Source: an uncultured Selenomonadales bacterium
Lineage (GTDB): Bacteria > Bacillota > Negativicutes > Selenomonadales > Selenomonadaceae
DNA length: 38,332 bases
Reading direction: 5' to 3'
NCBI GenBank assembly: GCA_947165295.1
Contig: CAMUZU010000020.1
Location: 1-38,332 of the forward strand
Shown here: positions 1-10,100 of the stretch, piece by piece
Layout of the letters: each line of letters begins with the position of its first letter
Position numbering within the stretch: position 1 is the stretch's first letter
Notes under the pieces: model-generated
Database searches by the model: none
What the model was told of the DNA's origin: nothing
The model's input: the letters and a program-made list of their open reading frames with translations, nothing else
Position numbers and translations under genes: made by a program

Positions 1-31
1 AAGTTTGTCCGCCGTCAAGCACATTTGGCGA
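1..31 (-). repeat. Duplicate of the folP 3' coding tail, cut by the window edge
   Basis: Positions 1-31 are identical to 105-135, which lie inside folP and encode its last residues (around MCLTADKLR). The copy sits beyond the folP stop codon, on the far side of a palindrome. Because the window starts here, its full length is unknown; it probably continues outside. The same tail-element-tail arrangement occurs at trmD and at 34643-34742. Confidence 0.85.
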
Positions 32-89
32 CCCGCTTTAAAAGCGGGAGAACTGTTGGTGTGACCCGCAACCGCCCGACAAGCCGCAG
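32..89 (-). mobile_element. Palindrome-ended small element at the folP 3' end
   Basis: On the minus strand this stretch ends with a 17-base palindrome (arms CCCGCTTT and AAAGCGGG around one base; plus strand 32-48), preceded by a CAGTTCTCCC block. The copies at trmD and 34656-34729 also have 8+1+8 palindromes preceded by GTTC. The 5' boundary cannot be set because the duplicated tail runs off the window; part of the folP stop region could belong to the element. The first half is much less similar to the other two copies than the last 25 bases. It may also act as a weak terminator for folP. Confidence 0.6.
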
Positions 90-914
90 TCAAAAATCGC
101 CACGAAGTTTGTCCGCCGTCAAGCACATTTGGCGAATCAGTTTGACGTTGTGAACGCGCATGATGTCGACGCCTTTTGTCGCCGCGAAGACACACAGCGC
201 ACCCGTCGCTGCGTCGCGGTCGTCAAGCTCAAGCCCCGTCGCCCAACCGATAAAACTTTTGCGACTAACGCCGAGCAACAACGAAAGTTCGCGGCCGTCC
301 AAAGTTTTCAGTTCGTCAAGCCGGCGAATCAAAGTCAAACTTTCTTCGTGCGACTTGCCGAAGCCGATACCGGGGTCAAAAATAATTTTCGCCGCGTCGA
401 AGTTGCGAGCCGCGCAGTGTGAAATTGTCCGCCGAAAAAATTTCTGCATGTCCACAATGATGTCGCCGTCGGAACATTTTTCGTTGTGCACGGCAACGGC
501 GGGCGCGTCGAACTTTTTGGCAACGTCAATCATGCGCGAATCTTCCAGCCCGTGAACGTCGTTAATGATGTCCGCGCCGAGTTCCAAAGCTTTGGCGGCG
601 ACTTCGGGCTTGTACGTGTCGACGGAGATTGGCACGTTGAAATCTTTCAGCGCGGGCAAAATCTTTTCAAGACGAGCGAATTCCTCTTCGGCGGTGACGG
701 GCACGGCGTCGGGGCGCGTTGATTCGGCACCGATGTCCAAAATGTCTGCGCCGTTGTCGACAAGTTTTTTCGCGTGAGCAACGGCCGCTTCGGGCGAAAA
801 AAATTTCCCGCCGTCGGAGAACGAATCGGGCGTGACGTTGACGATACCCATGACCAAAGTTTTGCCGCCGATTGAAAGCGTCTTGCCTGCGCGCAGTTCA
901 AAAAATTTTTTCAA
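90..914 (-). CDS. folP: Dihydropteroate synthase
   Basis: FolP condenses 6-hydroxymethyl-7,8-dihydropterin diphosphate with p-aminobenzoate to give dihydropteroate in folate synthesis; it is cytosolic. The signature loop VMGIVNVTPDSFSDGG lies at residues 21-36, followed by DIGAESTRPDA, the INDV strand, DPGIGFGKS and the SRKSF phosphate-binding motif. The last strand reads MRVHNV, where families usually have VRVHDV. The frame is open from a TTG at 938, but that codon lies inside the -10 box of the only good promoter. The TTG at 914 has GGGGGAG 9 bases upstream and gives 274 residues, the usual size. No other folate genes are visible. The 3' end is duplicated beyond the stop codon (1-31). Confidence 0.95.
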   Translation of the reverse strand: MKKFFELRAGKTLSIGGKTLVMGIVNVTPDSFSDGGKFFSPEAAVAHAKKLVDNGADILDIGAESTRPDAVPVTAEEEFARLEKILPALKDFNVPISVDTYKPEVAAKALELGADIINDVHGLEDSRMIDVAKKFDAPAVAVHNEKCSDGDIIVDMQKFFRRTISHCAARNFDAAKIIFDPGIGFGKSHEESLTLIRRLDELKTLDGRELSLLLGVSRKSFIGWATGLELDDRDAATGALCVFAATKGVDIMRVHNVKLIRQMCLTADKLRGDF

Positions 915-937
915 AAGTTTCAACTCCCCCGCAAGCA

Positions 938-966
938 ATTATAGCGCATTGCCGTAGCAAGTTCAA
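938..966 (-). promoter_or_regulatory. folP promoter
   Basis: On the minus strand, TTGAAC (961-966) is followed 17 bases later by a perfect TATAAT (938-943). Transcription would start near 931, leaving a leader of about 17 bases and excluding the upstream TTG at 938 as a start codon. Its -35 box abuts that of the divergent promoter. Confidence 0.7.
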
Positions 967-967
967 A

Positions 968-996
968 TTGACATTTCACCTGCCACACCTTAAAAT
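968..996 (+). promoter_or_regulatory. Promoter of the efflux/transport operon
   Basis: A perfect TTGACA (968-973) and TAAAAT (991-996) are separated by 17 bases, about 35 bases before the adaptor gene start. It is back to back with the folP promoter, with only one base between the two -35 boxes, so the two could compete for polymerase. Confidence 0.8.
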
Positions 997-1031
997 TCTT
1001 AGACAATTCACATGAAACGGGAGGGGTCGAA

Positions 1032-2309
1032 GTGGTTTTATCGAGAGCCAAAGTGACGGCGGCGGCAATTTTCGTCGCGTCTTCGATACTTTTGAGCGGC
1101 TGCGGCGGTCAAGACGAACAAAAGCAAGCTCAGGCACCGAAAGCACAAGTCAAAGCCATGAAAGTCATTCAGCGCGACACACCGCTTGCCAGCGAATACG
1201 CGGGTCACTTGGTCGGCACGGAGGAAGTCAAAGTTCAGTCGAAAGTTTCGGGCAACGTCGTCGAAAAGTTCGTTCGCGGCGGTCAATACGTCGAGGCGGG
1301 TCAGCTGTTGTATCGGATTGATTCGCGCCAATACGAATCGGCGGTTCTTCGTGCGCAGGCAGACCTTGCTCAGGCCAAAGCCGTGCTTGAACAGTCCGTG
1401 GCGACTTACAACAATTCGTTGACGGATTTGCGCCGCGACGAAGAACTGTTTAAAGAGGCCGCCATTGCCGAACAAGTCGTTGCAACTCAAGCCGCCAAAG
1501 TTCGTGCGGACGAGGCGACCTGCGCGGCAAACGACGCGGCGATTTACGCGTGTGAAGCGGCGTTGAAGACTGCACGCGAAAATCTTGCCGACACCGAAAT
1601 TTACGCGCCGATATCGGGCAAGCTCGGCGTCGACGACGTGGCGATTGGTACGTTCGTTTCGGCGGGACAGACGAATCTTGTAACCGTCGGCACGCCCGAC
1701 CCGATCTTTGCGCAATTTTCAATCAGCGAATCAGATTACCTGCATTTCATGACGGTTCAAGGTATGCAGTCCGAACACAATCCGATTTCGGTTTCGATAA
1801 CTTTGGCGGACGGCAAAGAATATCCGTTCGAGGGACGAATCGTCGAGGTTGACCGCGAACTCGGCAACTCCACGGGTTCATTAATCATGAAAGCACTTTT
1901 CCCGAATCCCAGCGGGCTTTTAATGCCGGGCATGTTCGCACGAATCAAATTGAGCGGCGAAGTCATTCCGCGTGCAATTTTGGTTCCGCAACGTTCCGTT
2001 CAGCAACTGTTGGGCAAGGCGTTCGTCATGGTTGTCGGCAAAGACAACAAGTCCGAAGCACGCACGGTTGAGCTTGGTGACCAGGTCGGCAGTTATTTTG
2101 TCGTCACAAGCGGCATCAACACGGACGATACGGTTGTCGTCGAAGGCTTGACGAACTTGCGCGAAGGCGTCGAGCTTGACGTTAAGACAGTCACGGCGGG
2201 CGAAATGGGCTTCACGCTCACCAACGTCACCAGCACTTACAACGCGGACGCGGGCTTAAACGCACCGTCGACGAATCCCAATGCGCCCGACAATCTTCGC
2301 GGCAACTGA
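1032..2309 (+). CDS. RND efflux periplasmic adaptor (AcrA/MexA-type lipoprotein)
   Basis: Membrane fusion protein that would link the inner-membrane RND pump encoded at 7136 to an outer-membrane channel. It starts with a lipoprotein signal: hydrophobic residues to 23, then lipobox LSGC with the lipidated cysteine at about residue 24. The family layout follows: a lipoyl half (VSGNVVEKFVRGGQYVEAGQ), a long alpha-helical hairpin rich in Ala and Gln (about residues 95-185), the second lipoyl half (IYAPISGKLG), a beta-barrel (MPGMFARIKL) and a membrane-proximal domain. The 425-residue length is somewhat above usual because of an acidic, Asn-rich tail. The GTG start has GGGAGGGG upstream. It is the first gene of the operon; the pump follows three intervening genes later and no TolC-type channel is in view. 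Confidence 0.93.
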   Translation: MVLSRAKVTAAAIFVASSILLSGCGGQDEQKQAQAPKAQVKAMKVIQRDTPLASEYAGHLVGTEEVKVQSKVSGNVVEKFVRGGQYVEAGQLLYRIDSRQYESAVLRAQADLAQAKAVLEQSVATYNNSLTDLRRDEELFKEAAIAEQVVATQAAKVRADEATCAANDAAIYACEAALKTARENLADTEIYAPISGKLGVDDVAIGTFVSAGQTNLVTVGTPDPIFAQFSISESDYLHFMTVQGMQSEHNPISVSITLADGKEYPFEGRIVEVDRELGNSTGSLIMKALFPNPSGLLMPGMFARIKLSGEVIPRAILVPQRSVQQLLGKAFVMVVGKDNKSEARTVELGDQVGSYFVVTSGINTDDTVVVEGLTNLREGVELDVKTVTAGEMGFTLTNVTSTYNADAGLNAPSTNPNAPDNLRGN

Positions 2310-2324
2310 TTGGAGGCGGCGTTG

Positions 2325-3860
2325 ATGAACTTGCGAGCAAAACTTGTTCGCCTGATGATTATGTCGTTCGTGATTTTTTCGGCGACTCAAGTTCACGCGA
2401 AAGAACTTGTCAAGCCGACCGTCACAAATGCGCGTTGGTATCCGAGTTATCACATTGCCGCGCCTTCGGGCTGGATAAACGACCCGAACGGTTTTTGCGT
2501 GTTCGACGGCGATTATCACGTTTTCTATCAGCATTACCCGTACGACGTGAAATGGGGTCCGATGCATTGGGGTCACGTCACGAGCAAAGATTTGGTTCAT
2601 TGGCAGCGTCAACCCGTTGCCATTGCGCCCGACAAACTTTACGACGCAAGCGGCGGATGTTTTTCGGGCAGCGCACTTGAACACGACGGCAAGTTGTATC
2701 TGATGTACACCGGTCATGTCGACTTGCCCGTCACGACCAAAGACGGCGCGAATCGAATAGAAACGCAGAACATTGCCGTAAGCGACGACGGAATCAACTT
2801 CACGAAGGTTGCCGAAAATCCCGTGCTGTTCGTGCCTGCCGACGAAGGCGACATTTCAATCAACGACTTCCGCGACCCGAAGATGTGGGCGCACGGCGGG
2901 AAGTTTTATGCCGTCGTCGGTTCACGAAACAAGTCCGAAACCGTCGGGCAAGTTTTACTGTTCGAGTCCGACAACTTGATTGATTGGCAGTTCAAAAGCA
3001 TTGCGGCGCGTTCCGAAGGCAACCAAGGCGACATGTGGGAATGCCCGAATTTCGCCGTTGTCGACGGGCGCGACGTTTTAATTCTGTCGCCGATGAATAT
3101 CAAGCCCGAAGGCAAAAAATTTCTCAACCTGCAACAGTCGGGTTACATGCTCGGCGAAATGAATTACGACACGGGCATTTTCACGCACGGCGAATTCGAC
3201 ATGCTTGACGCGGGCTTTGATTTTTACGCGCCGCAAGTCACCGAAACGCCCGACGGTCGCACGATTATGATTGGCTGGCTGGACATGTGGGGAACGCCCA
3301 TGCCCGAACAGGCCGACGGTTGGGCGGGCATGATGTCCGTGCCGCGTGAACTTCACCTGCGCGACGGCAAGATTGTTTCGACGCCCGTTCGTGAACTTGA
3401 ACTTCTGCGCGGCGACAAAGTTTCGTATGACAAGCTTTCGCTTGCGAAGGCGACCAAACTCAACGGCGTGCGCGGAAATGTCGGCGAACTTTTGGCGACC
3501 GTCGACTTGACGCAAAGCGAAAATTTTTCGATTGAACTTCGCAGTTCCGGCAGCGAGAAAACTGTTCTGACTTTCGACAAGGCGTCGCGAATTCTCAAAC
3601 TCAACCGCGACAAGTCCGGCGAAGCTTTGTCGGGCGAACGCGAAATTACACTTGCGCCCGCCGACGAAATGAATTTGCGGATTTTCATTGACCGTTCGTC
3701 GCTGGAGATTTTCGTCAACGACGGCGAGGCGGTTTTGTCGACGCGGCTTTACCCGAAACAAAATTCCGACGGCATTGTTTTCGTCCCGACGAAAGGCGCG
3801 CTCAACTTGAAGCAAGTAACTTTCTTCGCGTTGAATGCGGGCATTGAGCAACCGAAGTAA
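2325..3860 (+). CDS. Exported GH32 beta-fructosidase (levanase/invertase type)
   Basis: Glycoside hydrolase family 32 enzyme releasing fructose from sucrose or fructans. The catalytic signatures are visible: WINDPNG near residue 50 (Asp nucleophile), FRDPK near 183 (transition-state stabiliser) and WECPNF near 238 (Glu acid/base). A C-terminal beta-sandwich ends with IFIDRSSLEIFVNDGE. The first ~25 residues form a Sec signal peptide (hydrophobic run, then VHA before KE), so it acts in the periplasm or outside, unlike cytosolic sucrose-6-phosphate hydrolases. The frame is open from TTG 2310, but GGAGG at 2312-2316 makes ATG 2325 the start (511 residues). It begins 15 bases after the adaptor stop. 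No sugar transporter or sugar regulator is nearby. Substrate preference cannot be read from sequence. Confidence 0.93.
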   Translation: MNLRAKLVRLMIMSFVIFSATQVHAKELVKPTVTNARWYPSYHIAAPSGWINDPNGFCVFDGDYHVFYQHYPYDVKWGPMHWGHVTSKDLVHWQRQPVAIAPDKLYDASGGCFSGSALEHDGKLYLMYTGHVDLPVTTKDGANRIETQNIAVSDDGINFTKVAENPVLFVPADEGDISINDFRDPKMWAHGGKFYAVVGSRNKSETVGQVLLFESDNLIDWQFKSIAARSEGNQGDMWECPNFAVVDGRDVLILSPMNIKPEGKKFLNLQQSGYMLGEMNYDTGIFTHGEFDMLDAGFDFYAPQVTETPDGRTIMIGWLDMWGTPMPEQADGWAGMMSVPRELHLRDGKIVSTPVRELELLRGDKVSYDKLSLAKATKLNGVRGNVGELLATVDLTQSENFSIELRSSGSEKTVLTFDKASRILKLNRDKSGEALSGEREITLAPADEMNLRIFIDRSSLEIFVNDGEAVLSTRLYPKQNSDGIVFVPTKGALNLKQVTFFALNAGIEQPK

Positions 3861-3871
3861 GAGGTACGAAC

Positions 3872-5488
3872 GTGGCAAAATTTTTTACGCTGAATCGGGA
3901 AAACCTGTCCGACGCGCAAGCCGAAATTGAGCAGCGGCTGTCGCAGTTGAAAATCGAACGCAAAGACATTTTGCGTGCGCAACTTTTGGTTGAAGAAATT
4001 TTTCTGCGCATGGTCAACAATGCCGACGTCGAGCAGGCGTCAATTCAAATCGTCAAAAATTTTTTCGGCAACGTTCAAATTAAAATGTCGGCGACGGGCG
4101 CGCCTTACGACCCGCTTGTCGAAGTTTTCGATCTCGACGAGGACGACGACGAATATTACCGCACGTTGATTCTTAAAGCCAATCGTCAAAAGATGAGCTG
4201 GCTTCACGAAAAAAATCAAAACGTCGTCACAATCAACGTCCAAAGCGAAACGAATTTTCAGATGAAGTTGACTTTGGGCGGCATGTTCGGCGGTTTGCTG
4301 TGCGGCGTCTTCATGAAAGAATTTCTGTCGCTCGAAACAATCAAGCTTTTCAACGACAGCCTGATAACTCCGCTGAACACGATGTTTCTTGACGCACTCA
4401 ATTTGGTTATCGCGCCGGTGATTTTTTTCAGCGTGCTTTGCGGCGTGACCGGCATGGGTGCGGGCGCGGGCATCGGTCGTGCCGGCTCCAAACTGATTGG
4501 ATTGTACGGCTCAACCAGCGTGATTGCCGCGATTGTCGGGCTGTTTATCGCGGAAAAATTTTTCAGCGGTGACGTGCCGCAAGTCGGGACAATCTCCGTC
4601 GCGCAAAACACCGAGGCGTACGAATTCTCCATGACGAAATTTATCGTCGACATAATTCCTTCAAACCTGGTCAACCCGATTGCCGACAGAAATTTGTTGC
4701 AGGTGATTTTTATCGCCGTGTTTTTCGGGCTTGCATTGAACGCGCTCGGCAACAAAGTCAAACTGCTTCAAGACTTCGCGAATGTCTGTAACGAATTTTT
4801 CACGAAGTTGGTCGGCATGATAGTTTTCTTCGTGCCGCTGATTGCTTTTTTCGCGATGATGTCACTGGCAAGCGATACGGATTTCACGATGATTTTGACG
4901 ATGGGCAAGCTTGTTGTCGGGCTGTTAATCTGTTGTTTCGCAATGCTTGTCGTGTACGCGATTTTGATTCGGTTCGTCGGGAAAATTTCTCCGCTGCCGT
5001 TCCTGAAAAAAATTCCGTCGCTGTGGCCGATACCTTTTGCGACGAGTTCAAGCGCGGTGACAATGCCGTTTACCATGAACTTCTGCACGAAAAAACTTGG
5101 CGTCGCGGAAAAAATTTCGTCGTTTTCAATTCCGATCGGCACAACAGTAAACATGAACGGCGGTTGCTTTTACTTGCCGATTGTGGTGATTATGTTCCTG
5201 AAAATGTACGACGTCGAAATCGACCTCAACGCGATTATCATAATTTTGACGATGACTTTGTCGCTGTCGGTGGCGGGTCCTGCCGTGCCGAATGCGTCCG
5301 TCATTGGGATTTTGACAATCACCTCGACTTTCGGCGTGCCGAATGACATTGCCGGATTGTTGTTTTGTATCGCAACCGTTTGCGAAAGAATCGTTACTTG
5401 CTTCAACGTGACGGGCGACGTTGCGGCGGCTGTAACTTTGGCGCGCCTGGAAAATTTGACCGACGAGAAAATTTACTTCGCGGACTAG
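3872..5488 (+). CDS. SLC1/DAACS-type symporter fused to a degenerate GHKL-like domain
   Basis: Residues from about 130 to 538 form a cation-coupled amino acid or dicarboxylate symporter. Visible are the serine-rich hairpin (TSSSAVTMP, near 391), a TM7 NMNGG in place of NMDGT, and NVTGD in TM8. The position equal to Arg397 of GltPh is Val, as in neutral amino acid carriers such as SstT, so a substrate without a second carboxylate is more likely (inference). Residues 1-125 are extra. The stretch EEIFLRMVNNA (41-51) followed by ATGAPYDPL (74-82) matches the pattern of RsbW-type ATPases (EExxxNxxxxA and DxGxPFDP). The N-box Asn is Arg46 and the Asp before the glycine is lost, so ATP binding is doubtful. 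GTG start with GAGG upstream, 11 bases after the GH32 stop. Confidence 0.88.
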   Translation: MAKFFTLNRENLSDAQAEIEQRLSQLKIERKDILRAQLLVEEIFLRMVNNADVEQASIQIVKNFFGNVQIKMSATGAPYDPLVEVFDLDEDDDEYYRTLILKANRQKMSWLHEKNQNVVTINVQSETNFQMKLTLGGMFGGLLCGVFMKEFLSLETIKLFNDSLITPLNTMFLDALNLVIAPVIFFSVLCGVTGMGAGAGIGRAGSKLIGLYGSTSVIAAIVGLFIAEKFFSGDVPQVGTISVAQNTEAYEFSMTKFIVDIIPSNLVNPIADRNLLQVIFIAVFFGLALNALGNKVKLLQDFANVCNEFFTKLVGMIVFFVPLIAFFAMMSLASDTDFTMILTMGKLVVGLLICCFAMLVVYAILIRFVGKISPLPFLKKIPSLWPIPFATSSSAVTMPFTMNFCTKKLGVAEKISSFSIPIGTTVNMNGGCFYLPIVVIMFLKMYDVEIDLNAIIIILTMTLSLSVAGPAVPNASVIGILTITSTFGVPNDIAGLLFCIATVCERIVTCFNVTGDVAAAVTLARLENLTDEKIYFAD

Positions 5489-5500
5489 GAGTCGTTGCTC

Positions 5501-7111
5501 ATGCCAAAATTATTCTTCATGAACGCGGACAACTTTTCCGACGTGCGCGGATGTCTCGGCTCGCAACTGTCGCAGTTGAAAGTCGAACAAAAAGACATTT
5601 TGCGCACGCAGTTGTTGCTTGAAGAAATTTTTCTGCGCATGATTAACAAAGGCAACGCCGCGCAAGTCAACGTTCAAGTCACGAAAAGTCTTTTCGGCAA
5701 AGTTCAAGTTCGGGTGTCGTCCGAAGGCGTGTCTTACAATCCGCTCGTCGAAGTTTCCGATTGGCAGGACAACGACGAAGACGAAAATTATTTCAGCATG
5801 ATGATTCTTAACGCGCACCGTGACAGTTTGAATTGGCGTCGCAAGCAAAATCTCAACGTCGTCACGATTAACGTTCCCGGCAAGAGCGGTGTCGAAAAAT
5901 TTTTGATTGCAGCTTGTGTCGTCGGCGGAATTGTCTGCGGCGTCCTCATGAAAGAATTTTTGTCGCCCGAAACGATTTCGCTCGTCAAAAAAGATTTAAT
6001 CGTGCCGACGTAAACAATGTTCCTCAACGCGCTGAATTTGCTTATCGCGCCCGTGATTTTTTTCAGCATCGTCAGCGGCTTGACGGGCATAAGCACAAGC
6101 ACCGGCATGAACAAAATCGGCCTGAAGTGGATGTGTCGGTCGTTGTGCCTGATGACAGTTGCCGTAGTCTTGGCGTACTGCGTGGCGTGGATTTTTTTCG
6201 GCGGTGACGTGCCGCAGATACATACACTTCACGCCGCAGAAGTTTCCGCCGACGCAAAAACTTTTTCCGTGATACAGTTCATCGTCGACATAATCCCCGC
6301 CGATTTCGTCAGCCCCGTCGCGGACGGGAAGGTTCTGCAGATTCTGTTTATCGCAATATTTTTCGGAACGGCGTTGAATTCGCTCGGCGACAAAGTCATT
6401 CACTTGAAAGCGTTGCTCGACGACCTGAACGAAATTTTTTTCAAGATGCTGTCGTTGCTGATGTTCTTCATGCCGCCGATTGTTTTCTTCGCAATGGTGA
6501 GCTTGACACTTGACACCGCCGCCGAAACCGTAATGCTCCTGTCGAAACTGCTTGTCGCGGAAATAATCGTTGCGGCGTTGGTGACGGTCTTTTGTCCGAT
6601 TTTCATTCGGCATGTCGGAAAAATATCGCCGAAGCCGTTTCTGAAAAAAGTTCCCGCACTTATGCCGACGGCTTTTGCAACCGCAAGTTCGGGCGCGGTC
6701 ATGCCGTCGATGATGGAATTGTGCACCGAAAGGCTTGGCATTGCGCCGAAAATTTCTTCGTTCTCCGTGCCGCTGAGCGTGACGTTCAACACGGCGGGTT
6801 CACTGATTTGCATAATCGCGACAAGCTTCATGTTTTTGAAGATGTACGACGTTGAGCTTGCCTTGCACGACCTCGCGCTGATTGCTTTTTTGGCAATGAT
6901 GTTTTCGTTCGGGGCACCGGACTTCATTTCAATCACGACGATTACCGCGCACTTCGGTGTTCCGATGGAAGTTGCGACGTTGGTGTTTTGTATTGACGCT
7001 TTGAGCGACAGGCTCGGTACCTGCGTAAATGTCTTGAGCAACATGACTGCGACGTTGACATTGGCTCGCACCGAAAACCTGCTCGACGAAGAAATATATT
7101 TCAGTAGCTAG
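5501..7111 (+). pseudogene. Second GHKL-like/SLC1 symporter, interrupted by an in-frame stop
   Basis: Paralogue of the preceding gene over its whole length. The N-terminal domain keeps EEIFLRM and a GVSYNPL version of the PYDPL loop. The frame is broken by TAA at 6011-6013, exactly where the neighbour reads PLNTMFL; here it reads PT-stop-TMFL. The downstream frame continues in phase to 7111. Transport residues have also drifted: TM7 reads NTAGS and the TM8 motif reads NVLSN, losing the Asp of NVTGD that binds sodium in the family. An ATG at 6017 could restart translation but has no ribosome binding site. UAA is not recoded by selenocysteine or pyrrolysine. Decay after tandem duplication is the simplest reading; a sequencing error at one codon would not explain the other losses. 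Confidence 0.8.
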
Positions 7112-7135
7112 TTACAAACTAAGGAGTCGTTGCTT

Positions 7136-10100
7136 ATGGCAAAATTTTTTATCCACCGACCGATATTCGCAATAGTTATCGCGCTGATAATTACGCTTGT
7201 CGGTATCCTCGCGGGAATGCAACTGCCAATCGCGCAGTATCCGCAAATTTCCCCGCCGACAATTTCGGTCAGCACAACTTACACGGGCGCAAATGCCTCC
7301 GTCGTCAACGAGACTATCGCGCAGGTTATCGAGCAACAGGTCAACGGCACCGACGGCATGGATTACATGAGTTCAAACTCAGACGACACCGGCCGTTACA
7401 GTTTGAGCGTCGTCTTTGAAGTCGGCACCGACGGCGACATGGACTCCGTCAAAGTTCAAAACAACGTCGCCATTGCAAATTCAAGCTTGCCCGCCGACGT
7501 TCAGCGTCAAGGCGTCACCACGCGCAAGGCGTCGAACGAAATGGCTTTGTTTCTGGCAATGTATTCGCCCGACGGAACTTACGACCGTGCGTTCATGAAG
7601 AATTACTCGGATATTTACTTGATGGACGAGATCAAGCGCGTTGACGGCGTCGGCGACGTTCAAATCTTTGGCTCCGATTACTCAATGCGCATTTGGCTCA
7701 ACCCCGACAAGTTGGCGGAACTTGACTTGACGGTTGCCGAAGTTTCCGCCGCGATTAACGAACAGAACTTGCAGGCAGCCGCGGGCACAATCGGTTCAAT
7801 GCCGCTTGCTCAAGGTCAAGAGAAACAGTACACCGGCAAAGTTCAAGGCCGCCTGTCCGAAATTGAAGAGTTCGGCAACATCATCTTGAAGGCAAACACC
7901 GACGGCACGTTTGTTTACATGAAGGACGTCGCACGAATCGAATCGGGTCAAAAGGCCAACAACATCGTCGCGAAGTTCAACGGTTATCCTTCCGTCGGCT
8001 TCGGCATTCAGTTGACTTCGGACGCCAACGCAATGACGACTGTTCGCAACGTGCAGGCGATTATCGAACGCCAACGCCCGAACTTGCCGCCGCAACTTTT
8101 CATCAGCGAAATTTTCGACAGCACCGATTATATCCGTGCGTCAATCAACGAAGTTGCGCACACGTTCGTTGAGGCACTGTTACTTGTCGTGTTCGTCATC
8201 TTCGTGTTCCTGCAAAGTTGGCGTGCGACGTTAATTCCGCTTTTGGCCGTGCCCGTGTCGCTTATCGGGACGTTCGCGGCGTTTATCGTGCTGGGCTTTT
8301 CGATTAACACGTTGACGCTTTTTGCAATGGTTTTGGCAATCGGCTTGGTCGTCGACGACGCGATTGTCGTTATCGAAAACGTCGAACACCACATGGAAAG
8401 CGGCTTGTCGCCCGTCGACGCAACCGAACGCGCAATGGACGAAGTTCAAGGCCCCGTCGTGGCAATCGCGTTTGTATTGGCGGCTGTGTTCGTGCCCGTC
8501 GCGTTCCTCGGCGGCATGATGGGTGTTTTGTATCGGCAGTTCGCGTTGACAATCGCAATTTCAATGGGCTTGTCGGCATTTATCGCGTTGACGTTGACGC
8601 CCGCACTTTGCGCAATGATTTTGAAACCGAAAGACCCGAACGCGAAGAAAAGCATCTTCGACAAGTTCTTTGACGGCTTTAACAACTGGTTTGACCGCAC
8701 GAAGAATTCTTACGTCGGCATTGTCGCGAAATTTATCGAACGGTCGAAGCTGGCGATTGTCTTCCTCGTGATTGTCTGCGGCTTGACGTGGATGATTTAT
8801 CAGCGGCTCCCGTCGACGTTCGTGCCCGAAGAAGATCAAGGTTATTTCTTCACGTCGATAAGCTTGCCCGAAGGCACGTCCATGAATCACACCGTCGCGA
8901 CGATTGACAAACTCGGCAAGGCGGTCATGAAGGACATGCCCGGCTTGAAAAACTGCATGATGATAACCGGCTTCGACATACTTTCGTTCGGCTCCAAACC
9001 AAACGCGGGCATTATCGTCTGCGGCTTGGAAGATTGGACTAAGCGCGGCGAAAATGCCTCCGTCAACGCGTGTATCGGGACGATGTTCCGACTCGGCGCA
9101 ATGACGGTTCCCGAAGCGCAAGTTATCGCGTTCAACCCGCCGGCACTTCCCGGTTTGGGCAACGTCGGCGGCTGGTCACTGCAACTTCAAGACATGGCGG
9201 GTCACACGGACGTTGAGCTTGACGAAATCACGAAACGGATTGTCGCCAAAGCGAATCAGCGTCCCGAAATGCAAGGCGTGCGCACGACGTTTAATATCGC
9301 CACGCCGACGGTTGAATACGAAATCGACCGCGAAAAAGTCAAACTCCTCGGCGTGAAATTGTCCGACGTGTTTAGTGCTCTGCAAGTCAACTTCGGCGGC
9401 ATGCAAGTCAACGACTTCAACAAGTTCGGGCGCACATATAAAGTCATGCTTCAATCGGACGTGCTTTATCGCTCGGAGGCGGAATGTGCGCGCTTCGTCT
9501 TCGTCAAAGGTGCCGACGGTCAACGAATTCCGCTCGACACTTTGGTCAAGCCGAAGTACTCGACGGGTCCCACGCAAATTTCACGCTTCAACGCGGCTCG
9601 CGCAGTGACGATTCAAGGCAACGCGGGCGCAGGTTACTCGTCGGGTCAAGCAATGGCGGCGATTGAGCAGATCGTCAACGAAGAGGCGGGCGTCGGCTTC
9701 AATATCGAATGGTCGGGTCAATCTCGCGAAGAAAAGAAAGCCGCCAGCTCCACCGCGCAAGTCTTGGCGTTGGCGTTGGTGTTCGTCTTCTTGATGCTCG
9801 CCGCGCTGTACGAAAGTTGGTCTGTGCCTTACGCCGTGCTGTTGAGCGTGCCGACGGGACTTTTCGGCGCGATTTTCTCCGAATACTTCCTTGCTTGGGC
9901 TTCGGCGGCAATGCACAACGGTCAAGCGAACGCGGGTCTTCAAAATAGCGTTTATATGCAGATTGGCGTCATTATGATCATCGGGCTTGCGGCGAAGAAC
10001 GCGATACTGATTGTCGAGTTCGCAAAAGTTCGCGTCGACCGAGGAATGCCTCCGATTAAGGCGGCGTTGGAAGCGGCGGGCTTGCGTCTGCGGCCAATCC

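Noticed and set aside
5996-6613. Minus-strand frame of 205 residues opposite the broken symporter
   Set aside because: Antisense shadow; composition is dominated by His, Arg and Gln and no features support it.
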